Positions 8,855-15,682 of a stretch of 41,691 bases of DNA are shown here, piece by piece. The DNA comes from a virus, in IMG/VR virus record IMGVR_UViG_3300022200_000111, positions 1 through 41,691 of that record. One strand, given 5' to 3'. The notes under the pieces are model-generated. The model was not told where the DNA came from. It searched no databases and worked only from the letters and a program-made list of their open reading frames with translations. Position 1 is the stretch's first letter. Every line of letters begins with the position of its first letter. The position numbers and the translations under genes were made by a program.

Positions 8855-10021
8855 ATGACAAACAAGACCCATATCATTCATTCTGGCGGTCACTACAAAA
8901 TCAGTCCTGCCCAAGAGTTTGATGTATTTTCCGAACTCCCAATTCAGACATATAGCGTCGTGTATGACGAACGCAATGATGTATTCTCTCTTCAGAAGAT
9001 TGAGAACATGTCAGTGCCTTCAAAGGTCTATGGCGATGTCACATCAACCACTAAGCGCATCTTGGATACCTTTGGGGATCGCCCTCATGGTACGGGAGTC
9101 CATCTCGATGGCATCAAGGGTAGCGGTAAGACACTGCTGGCTAAAAAGCTTTCTGTCGAAGGCCTGAAGCTTGGATATCCTACCATCATCATCAATCAGC
9201 CATTCTGCGGCGAAACTTTCAATAAGTTTATGCAGAGCATTAATGTTCCGGCAATCATTCTTTTTGATGAGTTCGAAAAGGTTTATTGCGACGAGGCCCA
9301 AGCACGAATTTTGACTCTGTTTGATGGTGTCTATAAAACCAAGAAGCTCTTTGTCATCACGACAAATGAATCCTATCGGGTATCTCAATTCTTGAAGAAC
9401 CGGCCCGGTCGGATGTACTATTCCCTTAAATTTGATAACCTGTCTCCGGAATTTGTTCGAGAGTACTGTGAGGATAATCTTATCAATCAAGATCGAGTTG
9501 AAGAATTCGTCCGGTATGTTGATATGTTCCGAGGAATCAATTTCGATATGATGGCCGCTGCTGTCGAAGAAATGAACCGATATAACGAATCTCTTCGGGA
9601 TGTCTGCAAGTTCTTGAACGTGTCGCCACAAACCGCATTCGACATGTATGACATTAGCATCAGCGTCAATGGTGGTCCTGATAAGGTCATCCAAGAACGG
9701 AAGGTGGTTGATGATCTTGAGAGTTTGGAATATTCGATCAATTCCAATCAAGTAAAGGCATATTTCAAAAAAGAGGTTGATCTCGATGTTCGGAGAAATC
9801 CGGAGAATGCGGAACTTCATGATAAATATAATGAAGTTGTTCGTAAGTTCTTCCCGGAGAATTCTTGGATGACCTTTGATATTGATAGCTTGTTTGAGTA
9901 TGACTCTAATTCCGGAACGTTTGTATATAAGCGGTACGGTCTTGAAGACAGTATCCTTCTTCTCAAGGTTAAGCGCCGGGAGTATGGTGCTGTTGGTGGG
10001 ATGGAATCTCTTATCGCCTAA
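8855..10021 (+). CDS. AAA+ ATPase
   Basis: 388 residues, with Walker A GIKGSGKT (86-93), Walker B IILFDEFE (134-141), sensor-1 TTNE (169-172) and arginine-finger-like RPGR (183-186), followed by a helical lid. The C-terminal third is not recognised. ATG 8855 has GGA at suitable spacing; ATG 8843 is an in-frame alternative, and the earlier ATG at 8804 lies before the likely transcript start. Single AAA+ genes of this kind occur in large phages. The function could be remodelling of replication or virion complexes but cannot be told from sequence. Confidence 0.8.
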   Translation: MTNKTHIIHSGGHYKISPAQEFDVFSELPIQTYSVVYDERNDVFSLQKIENMSVPSKVYGDVTSTTKRILDTFGDRPHGTGVHLDGIKGSGKTLLAKKLSVEGLKLGYPTIIINQPFCGETFNKFMQSINVPAIILFDEFEKVYCDEAQARILTLFDGVYKTKKLFVITTNESYRVSQFLKNRPGRMYYSLKFDNLSPEFVREYCEDNLINQDRVEEFVRYVDMFRGINFDMMAAAVEEMNRYNESLRDVCKFLNVSPQTAFDMYDISISVNGGPDKVIQERKVVDDLESLEYSINSNQVKAYFKKEVDLDVRRNPENAELHDKYNEVVRKFFPENSWMTFDIDSLFEYDSNSGTFVYKRYGLEDSILLLKVKRREYGAVGGMESLIA

Positions 10022-10046
10022 TCAACAATCAGTATTGGATATCGAG

Positions 10047-10409
10047 ATGACGACATATACCAAAGATGACGTAGCCCATAAAATTGCCAAGGCATGGGCT
10101 ACGTATGTGGTGAGTAGCAATCATCCAGAACGCTACAGCCACATGATGATTTGTCCTCGTGAGAATGTGTCGTCATTACTCGATATCCATATTGTCGATT
10201 CGAAGAAATCTATATTCAAGCTTCCGGCATCGGTAGTTGTGGAATCGATCAAGGCTGGTATGGCTATGAGGATGCCCGTTTCCATTGCAGTTCAATGGAA
10301 GGATCACTTAGGACTTTTTGCACTGATAAGTCCTGATACTCTTGAAGTTGATCTTGAATCGGAAATGGTTTCTATCGACCCTCAAGATTTTTATCTGATC
10401 GAGGGTTGA
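10047..10409 (+). CDS. Hypothetical protein
   Basis: 120 residues, MTTYTKDDVAHKIAKAW start, not recognised. It is mixed alpha/beta with no membrane segment. A GGAT-rich stretch precedes ATG 10047; the longer frame upstream overlaps the ATPase gene and is unlikely. The next early promoter begins within its last codons. Confidence 0.65.
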   Translation: MTTYTKDDVAHKIAKAWATYVVSSNHPERYSHMMICPRENVSSLLDIHIVDSKKSIFKLPASVVVESIKAGMAMRMPVSIAVQWKDHLGLFALISPDTLEVDLESEMVSIDPQDFYLIEG

Positions 10410-10461
10410 CACTGATCGCCAGTAATGTATAGTAGTAATATAATCAATTGGAGAATCCCTC
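10401..10461 (+). promoter_or_regulatory. Early-type promoter with possible leader repeat
   Basis: TTGACA (10406-10411), 16 bp, TATAGT (10428-10433). GAGGGTT (10401-10407) can pair with AATCCCTC (10454-10461) with one bulge, ending next to the ATG at 10462. Only 7 pairs, so weak on its own. Confidence 0.6.
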
Positions 10462-10842
10462 ATGTGTAATTGCGGTACAGCATTCGTTGAATTGAAATCT
10501 GGTGATATTGAATTCCGTTGTGAGACGGCTATGAAAAATATCAATAAGGTTTACAATGATCGGGAATCCCGCCAGATCGCTGAGTTGGAAATTCATTATC
10601 TAGCCAAGCGGCGTTATTTGTTTGGTCCGTATAATACGTCCGAACAGGCCACCGAATTGGCTAACGAAGACTATTCCTCTCCGGGGGACATTCATATGAG
10701 TCGTAGATTTTGGACTGAGTTCCATCGTAAGGACCAATTGTCCAAAATCGAAAACCTATTGCGAGCTTCCAAACAGAACACTGATACCGTAGTAATTTCG
10801 ATGGAAGTGCTTGAGCATTTATCCCAATGGGAGACTAAGTAG
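10462..10842 (+). CDS. Hypothetical protein
   Basis: 126 residues beginning MCNCGTAFVELKSGD. CxC at residues 2-4 is the only visible motif, and the rest is helical and charged. It is driven by its own early promoter, with TTGGAG before the ATG. It is the last protein gene before the tRNA region. Function unknown. Confidence 0.7.
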   Translation: MCNCGTAFVELKSGDIEFRCETAMKNINKVYNDRESRQIAELEIHYLAKRRYLFGPYNTSEQATELANEDYSSPGDIHMSRRFWTEFHRKDQLSKIENLLRASKQNTDTVVISMEVLEHLSQWETK

Positions 10843-10849
10843 TATACTG

Positions 10850-10936
10850 GGAAGGTTGGCAGAGTGGTAATGCATCGGACTGCTAATCCGTGGACCTTAA
10901 CAGGTTCCGAGGGTTCGATTCCCTCACCTTCCGCCA
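10850..10936 (+). tRNA. tRNA-Ser(GCU)
   Basis: Perfect 7-bp acceptor stem GGAAGGT/ACCTTCC, anticodon loop CTGCTAA, long variable arm as in class II tRNAs, T-loop TTCGATT and encoded CCA. Confidence 0.95.
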
Positions 10937-10944
10937 TACATCAT

Positions 10945-11021
10945 GGGCGTATAGCAAAGTGGTCTAAAGCCAGCTCCTCATAAGAGCCTGATCCTAGGTT
11001 CGAATCCTAGTGCGCCCACCA
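10945..11021 (+). tRNA. tRNA with CAU anticodon (Met or Ile2)
   Basis: Acceptor GGGCGTA/TGCGCCC, anticodon loop CTCATAA, T-loop TTCGAAT, CCA encoded. Whether it reads AUG, or AUA after lysidine modification, cannot be decided here. It lacks initiator features, unlike the CAU tRNA at 15223. Confidence 0.9.
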
Positions 11022-11050
11022 ATTTAGTATTTAATCGTGAGGAATTTATT

Positions 11051-11128
11051 ATGAACACGTATGCTTGGATTAATTTTGTAGCACTCAGGGTTCCGGAACT
11101 TGTCGCATTGGTTGTGGCTCACTGTTAG
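11051..11128 (+). CDS. Small ORF, 25 aa
   Basis: MNTYAWINFVALRVPELVAL begins seven bases after GTGAGGAA, a strong ribosome site. Short, mostly hydrophobic peptide; function unknown. Confidence 0.45.
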   Translation: MNTYAWINFVALRVPELVALVVAHC

Positions 11129-11152
11129 CCAACATGTGATAGTATTCTAGTA

Positions 11153-11183
11153 TTCTACATCATATAAGTATACCGATGTAGAA
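11153..11183 (+). promoter_or_regulatory. Late-type promoter inside a 9-bp inverted repeat
   Basis: TATAAGTA (11163-11170) lies between TTCTACATC (11153-11161) and GATGTAGAA (11175-11183), a perfect 9-bp repeat. The second arm runs into the GAAGGGG ribosome site of the PAS gene. Confidence 0.65.
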
Positions 11184-11196
11184 GGGGTATGACACA

Positions 11197-11724
11197 TTGC
11201 CAATCAGTAAAAATTTGAGTAAGCGAGAGCTTGATCAATTTGCAGACAAAATTTGGGACATTGGGTTCACCGGTAAAGCTCTGGTAAGCAGAGACGGTAC
11301 CATATTATCTGCCAATAAAATGTTTTGCACCATCACCGAATATACTGAATACGAATTACAGCAACGTAAATTCCAAGATTTCACCATCCCGAATGATGTC
11401 GAAGCCGATGAGGAAATGGCAAGAAGAGTTGCTGACGGACGTGCATACTCATACGATATGGTCAAGCACTATATCACCAAATCAAATGTTATAATTCAGG
11501 TGGCCTTGAGAGTATCGAGGCTTGAGAAGGAAGACGGAACATTCGATAGGTTTCTGAGTGAAATTACCCCACTGACTCATGTGGGTGATAAGACTGCCAA
11601 TATAATTAAGCCTAATCTAACAATGATGTGGTGGAGACGTAATTGGGCAATGATTGCAGGATGGACCGCAGCATTAGGAGCAGGCCTTGCAGCATTTCTT
11701 GATAAGTGGCCATTTGATATATAA
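11197..11724 (+). CDS. PAS-domain protein with C-terminal membrane anchor
   Basis: 175 residues from a TTG start, chosen because GAAGGGG is about 10 bases upstream. A PAS sensor fold covers roughly 20-130 (LVSRDGTILSANKMFCTITEY), and one hydrophobic segment follows at about 150-168. PAS domains bind small ligands or mediate dimerisation. There is no kinase, cyclase or HTH output domain, so it may act through binding at the membrane. Late-type promoter. The stop codon abuts the next tRNA. Confidence 0.75.
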   Translation: MPISKNLSKRELDQFADKIWDIGFTGKALVSRDGTILSANKMFCTITEYTEYELQQRKFQDFTIPNDVEADEEMARRVADGRAYSYDMVKHYITKSNVIIQVALRVSRLEKEDGTFDRFLSEITPLTHVGDKTANIIKPNLTMMWWRRNWAMIAGWTAALGAGLAAFLDKWPFDI

Positions 11725-11799
11725 GCCTCTGTAGCCTACTGGTAAGGCAACCGCTTCTAAACCGGATATATGTCAGTTCAATTCTGACCAGAGGCACCA
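11725..11799 (+). tRNA. tRNA with apparent CUA (amber) anticodon, or Arg(UCU)
   Basis: Acceptor GCCTCTG/CAGAGGC, D-stem GCCT/AGGC and T-arm GTCAG-TTCAATT-CTGAC are all canonical and CCA is encoded. Counting positions from the D-stem gives stem ACCGC/CCGGA (three good pairs; 27-43 A.A and 31-39 C.C mismatched) and loop TTCTAAA, hence anticodon CUA. Sliding the loop by one gives CTTCTAA (UCU, Arg) but then no stem forms. A separate well-formed Arg(UCU) tRNA exists at 27818. Confidence 0.75.
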
Positions 11800-11856
11800 T
11801 TTTCGTAAGCAGCTAAAGGAATACGTTATGACGTAGATATTTAATAAAATTCCCCC

Positions 11857-11913
11857 TTGACACAGACTCCAAGATTTGAAATACTTTATCCCATATCACA
11901 TGTAACTTTGGAG
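11857..11913 (+). promoter_or_regulatory. Early-type promoter with SD-masking repeat
   Basis: TTGACA (11857-11862), 17 bp, AATACT (11880-11885). CTCCAAG (11867-11873) pairs with CTTTGGAG (11906-11913) with one bulge; the second arm is the SD GGAG of the next gene. Confidence 0.6.
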
Positions 11914-11920
11914 AATTCCT

Positions 11921-12235
11921 ATGAATACACTTAACGAAAATATCGATAACTTCCTCAACTTGGACGTTACGTATAAACCCCTTTCATTCAGCAACAGTCA
12001 GATCACGTATCGGACTTTCCGTACTGATTGGAAGAGCCACTATAAAACTCTCAGCCAGTCAATTCGAGACACTCGTTCTTCGTTCAAGAATGAGCAACGC
12101 AATTCGGGTGGATTCCCAACTCGGGAAACTTCGGTTCAGCTTGAGATGAACAAGGCTCAAGCACGGGACATGCTGATTACCCTGCATGTTACCAAGGCCG
12201 AGAACAAGGCTCGACGGATGCATGGTGGCCTCTAA
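11921..12235 (+). CDS. Hypothetical protein
   Basis: 104 residues, basic and helical (TFRTDWKSHYKTLSQSIRDTR), not recognised. TTGGAG precedes the ATG. It overlaps the Pth2-like gene by 14 bases. Confidence 0.65.
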   Translation: MNTLNENIDNFLNLDVTYKPLSFSNSQITYRTFRTDWKSHYKTLSQSIRDTRSSFKNEQRNSGGFPTRETSVQLEMNKAQARDMLITLHVTKAENKARRMHGGL

Positions 12236-12608
12236 GGCTGATCAGTTAGTGTTGGGGATCGTCATTCGTAATGACATCCCTGACATGACACCCGGCAGGG
12301 CAATCGCTCAGGGTAGCCATGCTACTTCTGAATTTCATGCAGAGCTTAGTACCGAGGCATATCGCGAATGGGCCGATGATGGCTACTTCGGGACTGCCTT
12401 GGTGTTCTCTGGTAACGAACGTCAGCTTCTGGACATTATTGCATCATCTCATAAGACCGGCACAACTATGCACGGGATTACTAAAGATCGATCCTATAAG
12501 GTCGAGACTGACGGAGATATTCAATATGTCCCCATGATTACAGCACTATGGATTTTTGGTCCGAGGAAAGATGTTTCTCGGGTATGTAAAAAAGTTCAGT
12601 TATTCTGA
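12222..12608 (+). CDS. Peptidyl-tRNA hydrolase 2-like protein
   Basis: 128 residues. LVLGIVIRNDIPDMTPGRAIAQGSHA (about 9-34, family-like throughout) matches the start of the Pth2 fold, in which the Met-x-x-Gly-(Lys/Arg)-x-x-Ala-Gln segment lies at the active site. Pth2 enzymes release peptides from stalled peptidyl-tRNA. The usual Lys is Arg here and the C-terminal part is more divergent, so activity is not certain. It sits among tRNA genes and a tmRNA, which supports a translation role. Confidence 0.65.
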   Translation: MVASKADQLVLGIVIRNDIPDMTPGRAIAQGSHATSEFHAELSTEAYREWADDGYFGTALVFSGNERQLLDIIASSHKTGTTMHGITKDRSYKVETDGDIQYVPMITALWIFGPRKDVSRVCKKVQLF

Positions 12609-12618
12609 AAATAGTTGT

Positions 12619-12666
12619 TGACCTTTGTTTCGGTGTGTCCTATACCTTGATCATCGAAACAAAGGA
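12619..12666 (+). promoter_or_regulatory. Early-type promoter with 11-bp SD-masking repeat
   Basis: TTGACC (12619-12624), 17 bp, TATACC (12642-12647). CCTTTGTTTCG (12623-12633) is perfectly complementary to CGAAACAAAGG (12656-12666). The second arm contains the AAAGG of the AAAGGAG ribosome site; the first arm is in the promoter spacer and would be absent from the local transcript. Confidence 0.75.
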
Positions 12667-12674
12667 GCGACATC

Positions 12675-13295
12675 ATGGCTTACATCTCAACCGCAGCAGT
12701 CAAGGTTATCCGCGCCGATCTTAAGGCAGCGTTTCCTGATTGGAAGTTTTCTGTTCGCAAGGATGTCAACAGTCATTCTTCGATTACCGTTTCCATTCTG
12801 AAGTCCGATCTCGATTTCCAGTGGAGCAGCGGATATGCCAACACCGAACAGTATATGTCGATCAATCACTATCATCCTCAGGTCACCTTTTCGGGCAACA
12901 GCCTGACTCTGATCAAAGAGGTCATCGGTACCATCAACAAGGAAAACTGGGATCGTTCTGATATCCAGACTGATTACTTTGATGTTGGTTTCTATGTGAA
13001 TGTTGAGATGGGTCGGTATGGTCGTCCTTATATCAATGCTGGCGGCACTGTGCTGGATTACAATGCACCGGTCGAGACAATTAAAACCTTCACCGAAGTT
13101 GAAGAAGTCGTTGAGTCCAGCAAGGTCGAAACCCTTGACGAGATGTTCGATGATCAACCAGAATCGGTAGAGATGGTTAATGCCAAGTCAGCTCTTGATA
13201 TGTACCTTGAGCAGCACGGCACCATGATCAACCAGATCGCTGAACTTGAAAAGAACATCGAAGGTCTTGAGTGGCTGATCGCTAACGCAAAGTAG
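12675..13295 (+). CDS. LPD29-domain protein
   Basis: 206 residues. VIRADLKAAFPDWKFSVRKDVNSHSSITVS resembles the LPD29 domain found in large polyvalent proteins and alone in phages and plasmids (family recognised from the FP-x-x-KFSVR and SI-x-V pattern). The C-terminal 40 residues form a likely coiled coil. Function of the family is unknown. Strong SD AAAGGAG and its own promoter suggest high early expression. Confidence 0.65.
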   Translation: MAYISTAAVKVIRADLKAAFPDWKFSVRKDVNSHSSITVSILKSDLDFQWSSGYANTEQYMSINHYHPQVTFSGNSLTLIKEVIGTINKENWDRSDIQTDYFDVGFYVNVEMGRYGRPYINAGGTVLDYNAPVETIKTFTEVEEVVESSKVETLDEMFDDQPESVEMVNAKSALDMYLEQHGTMINQIAELEKNIEGLEWLIANAK

Positions 13296-13304
13296 GAGTT
13301 TGGT

Positions 13305-13805
13305 ATGTTCAAGATCAAACAAAAACCCAAGTTCAAAGAGCTTCCTGATGAAGTGATTGAAATTCGTGTTATGGACTATTATGGTTCTGGTGGCATCGAT
13401 CTTAACCGGATCGTTAAGGAGATGTTAGATAGGCTACATGGTCAGAATGCGTATCATGTCAACATCGCTGTACCAGACACGATTGATGTGTATAAGTTGC
13501 AGTTCGAAGCTACCACAGATGACTATGATTATGGCGCTCATCCTTCTCCCTACCTAAAAGTGACATATCAGGTTCGTCCGTCTGATCGTGTGTGTAACGA
13601 TCATCTGCTTGCATATGAAAAGAAGCTCAAAGAGTTTGAGAAATGGGAAGTGGATAATAAGGATAAGATCGCCGCTGAATTGGTGCGACGAGCTGAACAG
13701 GAGAAGCTTGATAAGATTCGTGCCAAGGATCGGACACAGGCAAATCTGAATGAGGAACGTGCCCGACTGCAAAAAAGACTTGCAGAGATCGATAAAAAAT
13801 TGTAG
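13305..13805 (+). CDS. Hypothetical protein with C-terminal coiled coil
   Basis: 166 residues, not recognised. The N-terminal two thirds is mixed alpha/beta (MDYYGSGGIDLNRIVKEML). Residues about 105-166 form a long charged coiled coil ending ARLQKRLAEIDKKL. It follows the LPD29 gene by 9 bases with TAGGAG in the gap, likely one operon. Confidence 0.7.
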   Translation: MFKIKQKPKFKELPDEVIEIRVMDYYGSGGIDLNRIVKEMLDRLHGQNAYHVNIAVPDTIDVYKLQFEATTDDYDYGAHPSPYLKVTYQVRPSDRVCNDHLLAYEKKLKEFEKWEVDNKDKIAAELVRRAEQEKLDKIRAKDRTQANLNEERARLQKRLAEIDKKL

Positions 13806-13841
13806 GGTACGTCATCAACATAACATTGAGGAACACACATC

Positions 13842-13925
13842 ATGATCACATTGACAGAAGATGAAGTTCGTACTGCCCTCGAACAGGGTGGGTTTTCCGA
13901 GATGAAAGGCGTGATTCCTTTTTAG
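13842..13925 (+). CDS. Small ORF, 27 aa
   Basis: MITLTEDEVRTALEQGGFSE... preceded by TTGAGGAACACACATC. Its TAG stop overlaps the first base of a tRNA-like element. Function unknown. Confidence 0.45.
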   Translation: MITLTEDEVRTALEQGGFSEMKGVIPF

Positions 13926-13994
13926 GGCCAGTAGCTCAACGCCAAGAGAGCATCGGAATGCCGAAGGTTGCCCCTGCAAGCGGGGTCTGGTCCA
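13925..13994 (+). tRNA. tRNA-like element with shrunken anticodon arm
   Basis: Acceptor GGGCCAG/CTGGTCC, D-stem GCTC/GAGC and T-stem GCCCC/GGGGT are intact. The anticodon arm is reduced to TCGG-AATG-CCGA with a 4-base loop, the D-loop lacks GG, and the T-loop is TGCAAGC. No CCA is encoded (ATCA follows). Probably a degenerate tRNA or a tRNA mimic, not a decoding tRNA. Confidence 0.5.
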
Positions 13995-14016
13995 TCAAAT
14001 TAAATGCACATGACGC

Positions 14017-14044
14017 TTGACAATTACTGATCGTCGTGTATAAG
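14017..14044 (+). promoter_or_regulatory. Early-type promoter before GIY-YIG gene
   Basis: TTGACA (14017-14022), 16 bp, TATAAG (14039-14044). The -10 also reads as the late octamer TATAAGTA (14039-14046). Confidence 0.5.
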
Positions 14045-14084
14045 TAAATGTTCAGGTTCTTTGACAATTGAATATGATTTTTAG

Positions 14085-14156
14085 CGAGATTGGTGGTACA
14101 TCTGGTATAAGTAACTTGTATGAGTTACTATACTGTGTATCGTACCACCAATCTCG
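14085..14156 (+). promoter_or_regulatory. Nested hairpin and late octamer enclosing the GIY-YIG start codon
   Basis: CGAGATTGGTGGTAC (14085-14099) is perfectly complementary to codons 8-13 of the gene (14142-14156). Inside, GTATaAGTAACT (14105-14116) pairs with AGTTACTATAC (14123-14133), leaving the ATG (14120) in a 6-base loop. The late octamer TATAAGTA (14106-14113) is in the inner 5' arm. Confidence 0.7.
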
Positions 14157-14578
14157 TCAATCAAAAACAGTACATCGGTCACCATAAGACCGATGATCTT
14201 GATGATGCATATCTCGGTTCAGGATCAGTCCTATCTCATGCCATTAAAAAGTATGGTAGAGAAGCGTTCCAGAAAGAGACATTATTTGTCTACGATAATC
14301 ATGATGACATGATCAAGAAAGAAACAGAATTAGTAAACGACATTTATTGTGCCCGCCAAGACACGTACAACCTCATGGAGGGCGGTAAGGGTGGCTTCGG
14401 TCACATCAATGCCCAAGGCTTGAATAACATAACTAGAAAGCTCTCGAACGAAGTTATCGAAATCCGAAGAGTTGTGTTGATCGCCTGTGGTGGTAATAAC
14501 AGAGAAACTGCTAGATATCTAGGTATTGATGAGAAGGCAGTGAGAAAATTTAGAAAAAAGTATTTGACACCAACATAA
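14120..14578 (+). CDS. GIY-YIG homing endonuclease
   Basis: 152 residues. The GIY-YIG module spans about 3-85: YYTVYRTTNLVNQKQYIGHH supplies the first (YTV) and second (YIG) elements, LGSG follows, and E69 lies in KKETELV. A basic HTH-like tail (NNRETARYLGIDEKAVRKFR) probably binds DNA. Such phage enzymes cut intron- or endonuclease-less alleles and spread by repair. There is no usual SD, and the start is folded into a hairpin. It resembles the gene at 26191 in the catalytic half only. Confidence 0.88.
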   Translation: MSYYTVYRTTNLVNQKQYIGHHKTDDLDDAYLGSGSVLSHAIKKYGREAFQKETLFVYDNHDDMIKKETELVNDIYCARQDTYNLMEGGKGGFGHINAQGLNNITRKLSNEVIEIRRVVLIACGGNNRETARYLGIDEKAVRKFRKKYLTPT

Positions 14579-14592
14579 CGGTGTGGTATAAA
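14564..14592 (+). promoter_or_regulatory. Strong early-type promoter for the RNA cluster
   Basis: TTGACA (14564-14569), 17 bp, TATAAA (14587-14592), at the end of the GIY-YIG gene and directed into about 1.1 kb of tRNAs and structured RNA. Confidence 0.8.
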
Positions 14593-14598
14593 GAGATC

Positions 14599-14771
14599 AT
14601 GAAATTGCATAGAATGTCGTCGATCACTTGCTTAGAGATGCATATCGAAGCGGGTGGAGAACGAACAAAGCGGGATAAACGTCAGGCTTTCACCCGCCAG
14701 CCCTCATGTTAGTGGTCATCCCCGCGCGAGATGACTAGACATAGAGACTGGGAGCTGCCAATTGCATAATT
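14599..14771 (+). ncRNA. Structured untranslated leader of tRNA cluster
   Basis: No ORF. GCGGGTG and CACCCGC form a 7-bp stem around 14651-14698, TGGTCATC/GATGACTA another around 14712-14738, and CCAATT-GCAT-AATTGG sits directly against tRNA-Asp. May be only a processed tRNA leader, or a small RNA. Confidence 0.4.
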
Positions 14772-14847
14772 GGACCTGTAGCTCAGTTGGGAGAGCGCTT
14801 CGTTGTCAGCGAGGAGGTAGTGGGATCGAAACCCATCAGGTTCGCCA
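14772..14847 (+). tRNA. tRNA-Asp(GUC)
   Basis: Acceptor GGACCTG/CAGGTTC, anticodon loop TTGTCAG, T-loop ATCGAAA (unusual A54), CCA encoded. Confidence 0.92.
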
Positions 14848-15222
14848 TAATTAATCGCCCGACTAAAATATCGGAACAAGGTAAAAAAGATTCTTGCTTC
14901 CCACCACAACGGGACAATGCAGTGAGCAGACTGCACCGAGGCGATTAGCATAATTGGTTACGCATGATATGCGCATTAAATTGGTGATCGATATCGCCAG
15001 CCAAACTAGCTGAGACGGGTTTTTGTAGCAACCCATTTAGTTGCGTGGAGATCACCCAACCTAAATTCGTCTCGGAAGAATAAACACGCATGACTGATCT
15101 ACCCAAGAGTAAAAGAGGGATGAGGGTAGAAGATATGAATATATGGTCATTGATCAAACCGCTATGCAACCCGAGCTAGGCAAATTGGCATAATGGCCCC
15201 ATGTGTGTTTATACCATTTTAA
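14848..15222 (+). ncRNA. Structured non-coding region between tRNA-Asp and tRNA-Met
   Basis: No gene in 375 bases. A 13-bp helix joins 15080-15092 and 15200-15212 (one G.U). CTGAGACG (15010-15017) pairs with CGTCTCGG (15068-15075), and GGTGATC (14983-14989) with GATCACC (15050-15056); these two helices cross, as in a pseudoknot. GCAAC/GTTGC (15028-15044) makes a 5-bp, 7-base-loop hairpin. GGCGAT...ATCGCC (14940-14997) looks tRNA-like but has no T-arm. Unknown RNA. Confidence 0.5.
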
Positions 15223-15301
15223 TGCGGGATAGTAGCAGTCCGGTCAGCTCGTCAGGCTCATAACTTGAAGGTCGGGGGTTCGAATCCCTCTCCCGCAACC
15301 A
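15223..15301 (+). tRNA. tRNA-Met(CAU), initiator-like
   Basis: Resembles bacterial initiator tRNA: CAGTCCGGTCAGCTCGTC D-region, CTCATAA loop, GAAGGTCG, and end CCCGCAACCA with A72. Position 1 is T, so 1-72 is a U-A pair instead of the usual mismatch, and the anticodon stem has only part of the GGG/CCC pairs. One or two extra bases lie in the D-arm. Confidence 0.85.
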
Positions 15302-15347
15302 AATACTATACTGTCCGTACTTTTTTCTTCAATTTTAGGTATGGATA

Positions 15348-15384
15348 GTGCTGGTGGAATGTTCTCCATGTTCGCGACCAGCAC
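15348..15384 (+). other. 8-bp hairpin between tRNAs
   Basis: GTGCTGGT (15348-15355) pairs perfectly with ACCAGCAC (15377-15384); no T-tract follows. Probably a processing or small-RNA element in the spacer 15302-15393. Confidence 0.4.
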
Positions 15385-15393
15385 CTAATTTAT

Positions 15394-15469
15394 AGTTCCA
15401 TAGCTTAGTTGGGAAAGCACTCGTCTGATAAACGAGAGAGCAGTGGTTCGATCCCACTTGGAACTACCA
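15394..15469 (+). tRNA. tRNA-Ile(GAU)
   Basis: Acceptor AGTTCCA/TGGAACT, anticodon stem CTCGT/ACGAG, loop CTGATAA, T-loop TTCGATC, CCA encoded. Confidence 0.94.
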
Positions 15470-15472
15470 TAA

Positions 15473-15567
15473 TTACTGGTGCGGCAGAAGGTGGTAGCAG
15501 AAAGCCTCCAACACGTTGTCCCACATGTCGAAGATTGTTTGAGGCAAGTCTTCCTTGGCATCAGTAA
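15473..15567 (+). ncRNA. Structured spacer RNA closed by 10-bp helix
   Basis: TTACTGGTGC (15473-15482) pairs with GCATCAGTAA (15558-15567), one G.U. Inside, GAAGATTG and CAAGTCTTC form a second stem with one bulge. It fills the gap between tRNA-Ile and tRNA-Leu. No ORF. Confidence 0.45.
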
Positions 15568-15577
15568 GCATTTAAAT

Positions 15578-15662
15578 GCCTGCTTGGCGTAATTGGTAGG
15601 CGCGACAGACTTAAAATCTGTTGACTTCGGTCGTGCCGGTTCGACCCCGGCAGTGGGCACCA
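15578..15662 (+). tRNA. tRNA-Leu(UAA)
   Basis: Class II tRNA with acceptor GCCTGCT/AGTGGGC, CAGA-CTTAAAA-TCTG anticodon arm, variable arm TTGACTTCGGTCGT and CCA encoded. Confidence 0.94.
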
Positions 15663-15682
15663 TCATTTGAAAGAGATATGTT

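Noticed and set aside
14061-14090. Second TTGACA before the GIY-YIG gene
   Set aside because: No -10 hexamer at 15-19 bp.
14940-15000. tRNA starting GGCGATTAGCATAATTGG
   Set aside because: No T-arm can be drawn and the D-stem and anticodon arm are poor; kept only as part of a structured RNA region.
15080-15212. Group I intron in a tRNA
   Set aside because: No recognisable P/Q/R/S core and no split tRNA halves flanking it.
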